From assembly GCF_001556865.1 (NCBI RefSeq), contig NZ_LSJY01000127.1, positions 1 to 39,013 of the forward strand: a stretch of DNA of 39,013 bases, written 5' to 3'. The stretch comes from Sphingobium sp. CCH11-B1. GTDB lineage: Bacteria; Pseudomonadota; Alphaproteobacteria; Sphingomonadales; Sphingomonadaceae. This document shows positions 22,556 through 30,774 of the stretch, one piece after another. A program made the translations under genes and the position numbers. Within the stretch, counting starts at the first letter, position 1. Each line of letters begins with the position of its first letter. The notes below the pieces were generated by a model. It was not told the DNA's origin. It ran no database searches and worked only from the letters and a program-made list of their open reading frames with translations.

Positions 22556-24356
22556 TCAGGCGGCGGGCATATCCTGGAACTGGAGGCTGGCGAGCCGGGC
22601 ATAGAGGCCGCTCCGCGCGACCAGCGCGTTATGGTCGCCTTCCTCGACGATGCGGCCTTCATCCATGACGATGATGCGGTCGGCGGCGCGGACCGTGGCG
22701 AGCCGGTGGGCGATGACGATGGTGGAGCGTCCCCGCACCAGCCGGGCCAGCGCGTCCTGCACCAGTCGTTCCGATTCGGCGTCGAGCGCAGACGTGGCCT
22801 CGTCCAGCAGCAGCAGCGGGGCGTCCCGCAGCAAGGCGCGGGCGATGGACAGGCGCTGCCGCTGCCCGCCTGAAAGGCGCGCGCCGCCCTCCCCCAGATA
22901 GGTGTCGAGTCCCTGCGGGAGGGCGCGCAGGAAGGAGTCCGCGTTTGCGGCGCGGGCGGCGTCCCAGACCTGATCGTCCGTGGCGTCCCACCGGCCGTAG
23001 CGCAGATTGTCCCGCGCCGAGGCGGCAAAGATCACGCTGTCCTGCGGGACCATGGCCATCATCGCGCGCAAGTCGGCGGGGTCCGCCTCCGGAAGCGGAA
23101 CGCCGTTCAGGCTGACGACGCCGCTGTCGGGATCGTAGAAGCGCTGCGCGAGCTGGATCAGCGTCGATTTACCCGCTCCGGACGGCCCGACGATAGCGAC
23201 GGTTTCGCCAGGGTTCACGGCAAAGGACAGGCCGTGCAGCGCCGGCTGGTCGGGGCGGGTCGGATAGTGGAAATGGACATTGTCGAACCGCAGCAGCGCG
23301 CCGCGATCGCCGGCCGGGATTGGCCGGGGGCTGGCGGGCGCGAGGATGTCGGGCGTAGCGGTCATCAACTCGTCCAGCCGGCTGGCGGCGCCCGCGCCCC
23401 GCAACAGGTCGCCCCAGCTCTCCGACAGGGAACCGAACGCGCCCGCGACCAGCCCGCCGGTCAGCACGAAGGCGGCGATGCTGCCGCCCGACAAGGAGCC
23501 GGCCGCGACGTCAAGCGCGCCCCGCCACATGACAGCGGTGATCGATCCGAAGACGAGCGCGATCACCACGGCGGTCATCAGCGCGCGCAGCCGGATGCGA
23601 GCGCGGGCGGTGGCGAAACCGCGCTCCACCGTCGCGTCGAAGCGTCCTGCTTCCCGCTTTTCCTGCCCGAAAGCCTGCACGATCTTCATCGCGCCCAGCA
23701 CTTCGCTAGTGACGGTCCCGACATCGGCCAGCCGGTCCTGGCTGGCACGGGAGAGGCCGCGTACGCGGCGGCCAAGGCCGATGAGAACGACGAGGATGAC
23801 CGGGATGCCAAGCAGCAGCAGCGCCGCGAGCTTGGGCGCCAGTACGAAAAGATAGATGAGCCCGCCTATCCCCGTGACGAGGTTGCGCAGCGCGACCGAC
23901 ACGGTCGAGCCGACAACCTGCTCCACAATGGCGGTGTCCGCGGTCATGCGGGACGCAATTTCGGACGGGCGGTTTTCCTCGAAGAAGCGGGGCGCTTGGC
24001 GCAGGAGATTGGCCTGCGTCGCGCTGCGGATGTCTGCGACGACGCGCTCGCCCAGCCAGGACACGAAATAGAAGCGCAGCGCGCTGGCGATCGCCAGCAC
24101 GACCACGATCATCAGCAGATATTCGAACCAGCGGTTGATGTCTCCGCCGCCCATGAAGCCGCGATCGATCACCAGTCGGAAACCGCTGGGAATGCCCAGC
24201 GTCGCTGCCGATGACACGATGAGGGCGGCGAGCGCTGCGGCGATGCGGCCGGGATAGTGGCGGAGATGTGTATAAGAGACACCGCCACAACATGCCCAGG
24301 CTGCCCAGTGCGGGACGGTCCTTCAAGGGCGGCTGGCTTTGCGGATCGTCCTGCAT
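22556..24356 (-). CDS. ABC exporter (permease-ATPase); frame broken by adapter remnant at 24261-24281
   Basis: A type I ABC half-transporter of the MsbA/ABCB class. The ATPase part has Walker A (GPSGAGKST), Q-loop (MVPQDS), signature LSGGQRQR and Walker B (LLLLDEATSALD). The membrane part keeps five or six helices. The N-terminal piece, starting MQDDPQSQPPLKDRP at 24356, and the main frame (readable from 24259 downward as HYPGRIAAALAAL) are in different frames, separated by 22 bases that are mostly Nextera adapter. The real gene is almost certainly intact, at roughly 600 residues; the few true codons at the join are missing. Substrate unknown: lipid, peptide or drug. Confidence 0.88.
24261..24281. 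other. Illumina Nextera (Tn5 mosaic-end) adapter remnant
   Basis: The plus strand reads CGG followed by AGATGTGTATAAGAGACA. That is 18 of the 19 bases of the synthetic Tn5 mosaic end plus the three preceding bases of the read-2 transposase adapter. The minus-strand translation gives CLLYTSP, a known hallmark of this contamination. The mosaic end is a man-made hybrid of IS50 ends, so it does not occur in wild genomes. It is an assembly artefact, not a mobile element. Confidence 0.95.
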
Positions 24357-24411
24357 GGAAGGCCGCTTAGCAGGGTGCCGCCCCTCCCTCAATGCCTGCA
24401 CCCGGTGGGGC

Positions 24412-25704
24412 TCAGGCGTCGGGCGCGACCGCGTCCGCCCAGCGCATCACCTGCTTTGCGTCGCCCTTGCCGGTAAGGGCATAGGCCATGTCGCCCCTTT
24501 CCCAATAGGCGGTCGTTTCTCCCGCGCGACGGGCCACCAGCGGCGTGCCCTCAGCCGGCGTTTCGGCGCGATCGGCAAACAGGGACAGCGCCTCTCCCTG
24601 GGGCGTGAGGAGGCTCATCGCGACGGCGGGGCTGCCGGGCGACGGGACAAGCTGGACGTCGGTGACGCGCCAGCCCGTTGGCAGCGCCGGCAGGACGATG
24701 CCGGCCGACCTCTCGATTTCCTTGGGATCGAAACGGGCGCTTTCCACCTGCGAGGGCATTGCCTGCCGCAACAGGCCAGCGCGGCGGGACGCGGCCGCTT
24801 CGTCCAGGAAGCTGCTGGCCTGCGCGCTTTGCGGGAATTCGCCCAGTTCGCCGCGCGCGATCCAGCCGGTGGCGACCAGCAAGGCGATGGCGGCGGCGCG
24901 GCCCAGATGCCGCCAGAGCCGGCCATCCTCATTGTCGTTGGCGACAGGCTGGCTGGTATCACGGCGACGGCCCACCAGCGTGCCCTTCGTCCCGTCCTTC
25001 ATCAGGCGGAAGTCGATATGCGGCCAGCGTTGCCGCCAGCGACGCGCCACGAGTCGTTCACCCGGGCGGGCGGCATCGTCCAGCAGCACCACGCCATCGG
25101 GCGACAGGCGTGAAAAAAGGCTGTCGGCCGCGCCCCGCACCAGCGGATGCACGCTCCAGGGCGGACCGTCGATGATAATGAGGTCGATCTGCTCCGGCAA
25201 GTTATCGACGGCATACCAGCGACCGGGCCAGTCCGGGCTTTCCTGCGTCAGCGGGGCGTGGCGGATGTCGACGTCCAGCCCGTGATCCGCCAGCCACCGG
25301 CGCGTGGCGTCGACAAAACCGCCATGCTGGTCGAAGCTGTGCAGCCGCCCGCCGCCATGGCGTTGCAGTGCGCGGGCTGCGACCAGCGATGATGCGCCCG
25401 CCCCCAGTTCGACCACATGAGCCGGGCGAAGCCGCACGATTTCGCGGACGATGTGGCGCAGGAATCCGACATCGGCCTTCCAGCTGCCAAGGTGCGGCAG
25501 CGCGTCGTGGGGCAGGCCGAGTTCGTCCAGCAGGGCGCGCTTGTCGGCCGGGCGGCCGCCCGACAGGCTGGCGAGCAGCCAGGGCCAGCCGATCGCGCCG
25601 AAGCCGATCCTCCACGCGGTGTCGGACAGGCGACGGGACAGGTCGCCCGTTGCCTCATGGGCTTCGCTGAGCGGGAGAAAGCCGGTAAGCTCGCGGGATG
25701 TCAC
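24412..25704 (-). CDS. Class I SAM methyltransferase fused to membrane anti-sigma-like domain
   Basis: A 430-residue protein in two parts. Residues 1-245 are a class I SAM-dependent methyltransferase with motif I VVELGAGAS (97-105), an acidic loop near 125, and DLIIIDGPP (174-182). After a short linker (PVANDNEDG) comes one membrane helix (269-285). The exported C-terminal region (about 290-430) contains GWRVTDVQLVPSPG, LSLFADRAETPAEG and AYWERGDMAYALTG. This tail resembles, from memory, the periplasmic part of sphingomonad transmembrane anti-sigma factors. The usual N-terminal anti-sigma domain is absent, and no ECF sigma gene is near. Methyl acceptor unknown. Confidence 0.8.
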   Translation of the reverse strand: MTSRELTGFLPLSEAHEATGDLSRRLSDTAWRIGFGAIGWPWLLASLSGGRPADKRALLDELGLPHDALPHLGSWKADVGFLRHIVREIVRLRPAHVVELGAGASSLVAARALQRHGGGRLHSFDQHGGFVDATRRWLADHGLDVDIRHAPLTQESPDWPGRWYAVDNLPEQIDLIIIDGPPWSVHPLVRGAADSLFSRLSPDGVVLLDDAARPGERLVARRWRQRWPHIDFRLMKDGTKGTLVGRRRDTSQPVANDNEDGRLWRHLGRAAAIALLVATGWIARGELGEFPQSAQASSFLDEAAASRRAGLLRQAMPSQVESARFDPKEIERSAGIVLPALPTGWRVTDVQLVPSPGSPAVAMSLLTPQGEALSLFADRAETPAEGTPLVARRAGETTAYWERGDMAYALTGKGDAKQVMRWADAVAPDA

Positions 25705-25804
25705 TGGAAAAGACGCTCCTTGTCGATGGCGGGGCTATGCGACCGGCCCCGTTCACGCATATGTCGGCCCTTCATATGGTCAATTGTTGACGCAGGGAAC
25801 GCCG

Positions 25805-26782
25805 ATGACCCGTATAATTTCCGCGACCGTCGAACGCTGGCCAGTCGCAGGCAGCTTCATCATCAGTCGCGGCGCGAAGACACATGTCGACGTGGTGGTG
25901 TGCATGGTGGGCGACGGCGCGCATCAGGGGCGGGGCGAGGGGACCGCCATTTATTATGAAGGCGAAAGCGCGCAAGGGTGCGTCGCCGCCCTCAAAAGCT
26001 ATGCCGGGCCGCTGGAACGGGACGCGCTGCTGACCCATATGCCGCGCGGCGCGGCGCGCAACGCGCTGGATTGCGCCCTGTGGGATCTGGAAGCCAATCG
26101 GCAGGGCGTGCCGGTGTGGCAACTGGCCGGCCTCCGCAAGCCCGCACCGCTGCCGACCGCCTTCACCATCAGCCTGGGCGATCCGGCCCAGATGGAGGCG
26201 GATGCGCGGGCGGCGGAAGGGCGGGGCTTCACCCTGCTCAAATGCAAGCTGACCGGGGAGGGCGACCGGGACCGGATCGCGGCGGTGCGCGCGGGCGCGC
26301 CGGACGTGCGGCTGATCGTGGATGCCAATGAAAGCTGGCACGACCGCGACATCGCGGAGGCGGCGGCGGAACTGGCGCCACTGGGGGTCGAGATGGTGGA
26401 GCAGCCAATCCTGCATGGACGGGAAGAGCGGTTGGCGGGGGTCAAGGCGACGCTGCCGCTGTGCGCCGACGAAAGCTGTCATACGCGCGCCGATCTCGAT
26501 CGCCTGGGCGATTTCGACGCGGTGAACATCAAGCTGGACAAGGCGGGCGGGCTGACGGAGGCGCTGGCGCTGGCGCGCGCGGCGCGGGATCGGGGGTTTG
26601 GCATCATGGTCGGCTGCATGCTGGGCACGTCGCTCGGCATCGCGCCCGCCGCGCTGGCGGCGCAGGACGCGGACTGGATCGACCTGGACGGCGCGCTGTT
26701 GCTGGCGGACGACAGGCCGGGTGGCCTTGCGATGGCGGGCGGCTTGTTGCAGCCGGGTACGCTGTGGGGGACGGGTCAGTAA
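25805..26782 (+). CDS. Dipeptide (L-Ala-D/L-Glu type) epimerase, enolase superfamily
   Basis: A 325-residue enolase-superfamily enzyme. The acid-base lysines and metal ligands are in place: KCK (146-148), Asp173 (IVDANE), Glu199 (VEQP), Asp222 (CADES) and Lys243 (NIKLDKAGG). This pattern is that of dipeptide epimerases, which recycle murein peptides by inverting the second residue. The start at 25805 follows AGGGA by seven bases. The last seven bases overlap the convergent gene at 26776. Confidence 0.9.
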   Translation: MTRIISATVERWPVAGSFIISRGAKTHVDVVVCMVGDGAHQGRGEGTAIYYEGESAQGCVAALKSYAGPLERDALLTHMPRGAARNALDCALWDLEANRQGVPVWQLAGLRKPAPLPTAFTISLGDPAQMEADARAAEGRGFTLLKCKLTGEGDRDRIAAVRAGAPDVRLIVDANESWHDRDIAEAAAELAPLGVEMVEQPILHGREERLAGVKATLPLCADESCHTRADLDRLGDFDAVNIKLDKAGGLTEALALARAARDRGFGIMVGCMLGTSLGIAPAALAAQDADWIDLDGALLLADDRPGGLAMAGGLLQPGTLWGTGQ

Positions 26783-27168
26783 CCCAGCGTCAGGCCGAGC
26801 GCATAATATTGGGGTCCGGCATTGGCCTTCCCATGCAACATGGGCAGCACCGGCAGGGCGAGCGTGGCATAGGGGCGCGTGTTGTCGCCGCTGAAGCGCA
26901 CGCCCGCGCCGATGGTGGCCGACAGCGGGATGCTGTAGGCGGCCTCGATCCGGCCGTAAAGCTTGGTGTCGCCATCGCGCAGATAGACGCCGGCGCCGGG
27001 CGTCAGGCTGAATCCCGCCAGCCCCAGCCGGTAACCCGCGCCGACCTCGGTGCCCCAATGGCCGTCGGCGCGACCATAATTGACTTCCGCGCCCAATCCT
27101 TCGGCTTCAGCGGTGGCGGGGATGAGAGCGAAAAGCGCAGCGGCAAGAGCGAGGGAGGCGCGGGTCAT
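26776..27168 (-). CDS. Small outer-membrane beta-barrel-like protein
   Basis: A 130-residue exported protein. The signal peptide is MTRASLALAAALFALIPATAEA. The mature part alternates short hydrophobic strands and glycines (GLGAEVNYG, GTEVGAGYRLGLAGFSL) and ends in an aromatic residue (GLTLGY), as outer-membrane barrels do. No enzymatic motif is visible. The start at 27168 is the one directly before the signal peptide. Function unknown. Confidence 0.72.
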   Translation of the reverse strand: MTRASLALAAALFALIPATAEAEGLGAEVNYGRADGHWGTEVGAGYRLGLAGFSLTPGAGVYLRDGDTKLYGRIEAAYSIPLSATIGAGVRFSGDNTRPYATLALPVLPMLHGKANAGPQYYALGLTLGY

Positions 27169-27244
27169 GGCACCAGCCGCTAACCGATGACGGCTGCCGC
27201 GCAATCCCGACCGGGATGAGCGGAATCGTCCATGCGGTGAGCCG

Positions 27245-28411
27245 TCACTCGGGCTCGGAAACCGAACGCACCGGCATGACTTCGGCATAGGGCATGATCA
27301 TCCGTCCGTCCGGCGCGGCGGTGAAGCTGGTCTGGGTGGGATAGGCAAACTCGATCCCCTCGGAATTGAACCGCTTCCAGATGGCGAGGCCGATGCGGTG
27401 GCGCATGACGAAATAGTCGTGATGGTCGGGGTCTGGCACATCGAAGTTCAGCTGATAGTCGAGGCTGCTGGCGCCGAAGGCGACGATGCCGCAATTGACG
27501 AAGATCAGCCCTTCCGCCTCCACCACCTGCCGCAGCATGTCGGGGATCGCCTCGGCCTTTTCCTCCGGGGTCTGATAGATGATGCCGATGGCGTAGGTGA
27601 CGCGGCGCTGGACCAGCGTCTGGAGGCTGGTGATTTCCTTCTGCAGCAGATTGGCGTTGGAAATGACCTTCTTCTCGCCGCTCATCGCGCGCAGGCGTGT
27701 GCTCTTGAGGCCGATCTTCTCCACCCGGGCCGTGGTCTGGTCGTAAGTGATGACCTCGCCGCGACGGAACGGCTTGTCGAAGATGATCGACAGGGCGGCG
27801 AACAGGTCGGAAAAGATGCCCTGCGCGGCAAGGCCGATCGCGATACCGCCAATGCCAAGGCCCGCGACCAGACCGGTGACGTTCACGCCCAGATTGTCGA
27901 GCACGACGATCGCGGCGATGGCGAACAGCGCGAAGCTGACGAGCACGCGGATGAGGCCCATGGCGTTGGCCAGCGTTTCGCCCCCGCCATCCTCCGCCAG
28001 CGTCTTGCGCTCGATGAGGCCCAGGATGATCTCCCGCGCCCAGAGGGCGGCCTGCAGCACAGCGGCGATGGTGAAGAGGAACGCGACAGTGCGGGAAAGC
28101 GACGGTGGCGCGTCGGCATAGCCCACGACCAGCCGGGCCGCGACCATCACCATGAAATAATGGGTGGTCCGCGCCGCCGCGCGGCTCAGCACCTGGGCAT
28201 AGCCGAGCGGATCGCCCCGCGCGCCGCGATGCCGCTTGCCCAGTTCGCGCAGGGCCGCGAGCGCGAGATAGATGAGGACGCCCGCTCCGATCGCGATCAG
28301 TATCGAAAGATAATGGACCTGGAACCAGCCGATGGTCGAGTCCCACATTTCGCGCAGGTTGGGCGCTTCGACTTTGATCGCGGGAAGGGCTGGGTCTTTC
28401 TTGTCGGCCAT
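27245..28411 (-). CDS. Mechanosensitive ion channel family protein (MscS type)
   Basis: A 388-residue membrane protein with about five helices. The pore-lining TM3 is glycine/alanine-rich (GLVAGLGIGGIAIGLAAQ), followed by the MscS beta-domain (RRGEVITYDQTTARVEKIGLKSTRLR). The C-terminal domain carries IPDMLRQVVEAEGL. Such channels open on membrane tension to release solutes. It is larger than E. coli MscS owing to extra N-terminal helices. AGGTC lies near the start. Confidence 0.92.
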   Translation of the reverse strand: MADKKDPALPAIKVEAPNLREMWDSTIGWFQVHYLSILIAIGAGVLIYLALAALRELGKRHRGARGDPLGYAQVLSRAAARTTHYFMVMVAARLVVGYADAPPSLSRTVAFLFTIAAVLQAALWAREIILGLIERKTLAEDGGGETLANAMGLIRVLVSFALFAIAAIVVLDNLGVNVTGLVAGLGIGGIAIGLAAQGIFSDLFAALSIIFDKPFRRGEVITYDQTTARVEKIGLKSTRLRAMSGEKKVISNANLLQKEITSLQTLVQRRVTYAIGIIYQTPEEKAEAIPDMLRQVVEAEGLIFVNCGIVAFGASSLDYQLNFDVPDPDHHDYFVMRHRIGLAIWKRFNSEGIEFAYPTQTSFTAAPDGRMIMPYAEVMPVRSVSEPE

Positions 28412-28432
28412 GGATCGACCTATTGGACCAGA

Positions 28433-29440
28433 TCAGGCCGCGACCGCAAGCGGCACGCAACCGGCGAGGGCATCGAGAAAGGCGATGAGGCCCCGTTCCT
28501 CGCGCGAGAGATATCGGGTGCGGCGCGGCAGGCGCAGCCCTGCGCGCCATTCGTCCTGCCCGTCATGGCAAAGCGCGATGAGGGCCGGGTGGACGTAGCT
28601 TTTGCGACTGATCGCGGGCGTGTTGCCCAGCGCCTGCGCCACCGGCTCCAGCAGTTGCTTGAGCGTGACGTGCCCTTCGACCAGCGTTTCGAAGGCGATG
28701 GTGGTCGCTCCCCAGGTGCGGAAATGCTTGGCGGTGAAGGGGCCTCCCATCGCTTGCGCGATATAGGCGTTGACGTCGCTGGAGGTGATGGGGCGGGGAT
28801 CGCCATCCTCGTCCAGATATTGGAACAGATGCTGGCCGGGCAGATCCTGCACCTGCCGCACGAAGCGAAGCAGGCGCGCGTCGGTGATCGTCTGCTGCTG
28901 TTCCTTGCCCGACTTGGCGCGAAAGCGGAGCGTCAGCGATCGACCGTTGAGGTCGATATGGCGGCGGCGCAGCGTTGTCGCGCCGAAGCTCTTGTTGGTG
29001 GTGGCATAATGTTCGTTGCCCACGCGCAGCTTGGCGAGATCGAGCAGGCGCACCACGGCGGCAATGGTGCGATCCTTGCGCAGGCCGCGCTTCGACAGGT
29101 CGCTTTCCAGGCGTGCGCGCAGCTTTGGCAGGGCGCGGCCGAAATCGGGGCAGCCGGCATATTTTTCCGCCTCCCGCGCGGCGCGGAAATCGGGATGGTA
29201 GCGATATTGGCGGCGGTTGCGGTCGTCATAGCCCACGGCCTGGATATGGCCCCAGGGCGAAGGACAGAACCAGCAGTCATGATAGGCCGGGGGCAGGGCG
29301 ATGCGGTTCAGCCGGTCTATCTCGTCCCGATCGGTGATGCGCGCGCCGTCCGGGCCATAATAGGCCCAGCCGCGCTTGAGGGCGCGTCGCGTGATGCCGG
29401 GGATGCTGTGGTCCGCATGGGTGACGGTCTGTTGGGGCAT
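28433..29440 (-). CDS. DNA topoisomerase IB (bacterial, poxvirus-like)
   Basis: A 335-residue type IB topoisomerase that relaxes supercoils through a 3'-phosphotyrosine link. Catalytic residues can be placed at Arg139 (KLRVGNEHY), Lys176 (RAKSGK), His239/Arg241 (KHFRTWGAT) and Tyr282 (SRKSYVHP). The N-terminal domain has WAYYGPDGARITD and CPSPWGHIQAVG. The start at 29440 has GAAGGA six bases upstream; upstream ATGs at 29455 and 29476 lack this. Confidence 0.95.
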   Translation of the reverse strand: MPQQTVTHADHSIPGITRRALKRGWAYYGPDGARITDRDEIDRLNRIALPPAYHDCWFCPSPWGHIQAVGYDDRNRRQYRYHPDFRAAREAEKYAGCPDFGRALPKLRARLESDLSKRGLRKDRTIAAVVRLLDLAKLRVGNEHYATTNKSFGATTLRRRHIDLNGRSLTLRFRAKSGKEQQQTITDARLLRFVRQVQDLPGQHLFQYLDEDGDPRPITSSDVNAYIAQAMGGPFTAKHFRTWGATTIAFETLVEGHVTLKQLLEPVAQALGNTPAISRKSYVHPALIALCHDGQDEWRAGLRLPRRTRYLSREERGLIAFLDALAGCVPLAVAA

Positions 29441-29546
29441 GTCTGTCCTTCTCATGCCCGAAAACCCGCCGTTCATCGCTTCGTTCCGAAACCTTGGCGC
29501 GGGCTTGGCCGTTACAGGGCCTTCCGCCTAACCCAGGAGAGTTGCC

Positions 29547-30101
29547 ATGCCGTCCATCGAGAAAAGCCGTGTCCTGATCCTTGCCACCGACGGTTTCGAG
29601 CAGTCCGAACTGTTCGAGCCGCGCGCCAAGCTGATCGAGGCGGGTGCGGCCGTCACGCTCGCGTCACCGGGCACGGATCCCATTCAGGGCATGGAACATG
29701 ATGTGAAGGGCGACACCATCACGCCCGACATCACCTTGGATCAGGTGGATATAAAGCAGTATGACGGCCTGCTGCTGCCCGGCGGGGTGGCCAATCCGGA
29801 CAGTCTGCGCACCGACGACAAGGCCGTCGAGATCGTGCGCAACTTTACCCTGTCAGGCAAGCCGGTCGCGGCGATCTGCCATGGCCCCTGGCTGCTGGTA
29901 GAGGCCGATGTGGTGGACGGGCGGACGGTCACGTCCTGGCCCTCCGTCCGCACCGATCTTGCCAATGCGGGCGCGAGCGTCGTGGACCGGGAGGTCGTGG
30001 TCGACGGCAATCTCATCACCAGCCGCAAGCCGGAGGATATTCCTGCCTTCGTCGACGCGTTCAGGACAGCTCTGGCCGACGTAGCCACGGCGGACGCCTG
30101 A
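29547..30101 (+). CDS. DJ-1/PfpI family protein (type 1 glutamine amidotransferase-like)
   Basis: A 184-residue protein of the DJ-1/PfpI superfamily. The nucleophile elbow is AAICHGPWLL with its cysteine near residue 110, and an N-terminal acidic residue lies in DGFEQSELFEP. The HGPW form is typical of the PfpI/YhbO group, reported as proteases, chaperones or glyoxal-handling deglycases. AGGAGAG precedes the start. Its 3' end overlaps the convergent gene (30061-30774) by 41 bases. Confidence 0.9.
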   Translation: MPSIEKSRVLILATDGFEQSELFEPRAKLIEAGAAVTLASPGTDPIQGMEHDVKGDTITPDITLDQVDIKQYDGLLLPGGVANPDSLRTDDKAVEIVRNFTLSGKPVAAICHGPWLLVEADVVDGRTVTSWPSVRTDLANAGASVVDREVVVDGNLITSRKPEDIPAFVDAFRTALADVATADA

Positions 30102-30774
30102 CCCAGAGGCGCGCGTCGCCGTCCGGGCGCCAGGGCGTCGGGCGGCGACGCAGCGTGGAGAGATGCGCGAGCGCGAGCGTCGCGCAGACAAGGCCTGCCG
30201 GCCAGGCAAGGGGCAGGGTGGCCGGAGCCAGCAGCGGCGCCATCATCGCCGCGCCCAAACCCGCCGTCGCAAGGCCGAGCGCGCGCGGATCGCCATCGGG
30301 ACCGCGCAGCCAGAAGAGGCAGGCGAATATGCCGGTCGAAAAGGCAAGCGCATGAGCGGCGATCCCGCCGGAAATGGGGGTGAAGCCGGCAATGGCGGCG
30401 ATCAGCAATGCGGCGATGGCGGGGCGCGACAACTTGCCGAGCATATGGGTGCTCAAGGGGTAGATCAGCAATTCACTTGCCAGCGCCGCTGACAGGATTT
30501 CCTCCACCCGCGCGCTATCACCCGCGATCAGGGCGACGCTCGCGAGTGCCGCCCATCGGGTCAGGCGGAGCGGGGCCATGCGGATGTGGCTGACCCACGA
30601 CAGCGCGCCGCGTGGCGCGCGCCGGCGGTCGGCAAGGCGAAGGTCAAAGCCGCCCAGAAAGAACAGCGCGCTGATCAGGACCGGCGACAGGTCGGGCGCG
30701 ATCAGCAGGGCGCCAAGCAGAAGGCCCAGCAGCAGGCCATGGGCAAGGCCCAGCGCGCGCATCTCCCCCTTCAT
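30061..30774 (-). CDS. Polytopic membrane protein in O-ligase operon (unknown function)
   Basis: A 237-residue protein with about seven or eight hydrophobic segments (LGLAHGLLLGLLLGALLIAP first), ending in a basic tail. It matches no family I can name. Its start overlaps the O-ligase stop as ATGA (30771-30774), so it is the third gene of an overlapping set and probably acts in the same surface-glycan system. The last 41 bases run antisense to the end of the PfpI gene. Confidence 0.75.
   Translation of the reverse strand: MKGEMRALGLAHGLLLGLLLGALLIAPDLSPVLISALFFLGGFDLRLADRRRAPRGALSWVSHIRMAPLRLTRWAALASVALIAGDSARVEEILSAALASELLIYPLSTHMLGKLSRPAIAALLIAAIAGFTPISGGIAAHALAFSTGIFACLFWLRGPDGDPRALGLATAGLGAAMMAPLLAPATLPLAWPAGLVCATLALAHLSTLRRRPTPWRPDGDARLWVRRPPWLRRPELS

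Noticed and set aside
24261..24281. Possible natural Tn5/IS50 end
   Set aside because: The sequence is the synthetic mosaic end with adapter bases beside it. There is no transposase, second end or target duplication.
23706..24401. Minus-strand ORF of 231 codons containing CLLYTSP
   Set aside because: Only its first 25 codons (from 24356) are real N-terminal sequence of the ABC exporter. After the adapter it continues in a wrong frame.
27398..29701. Plus-strand ORF of 767 codons
   Set aside because: It is antisense to the MscS-type and topoisomerase IB genes, both with complete catalytic or structural motifs.
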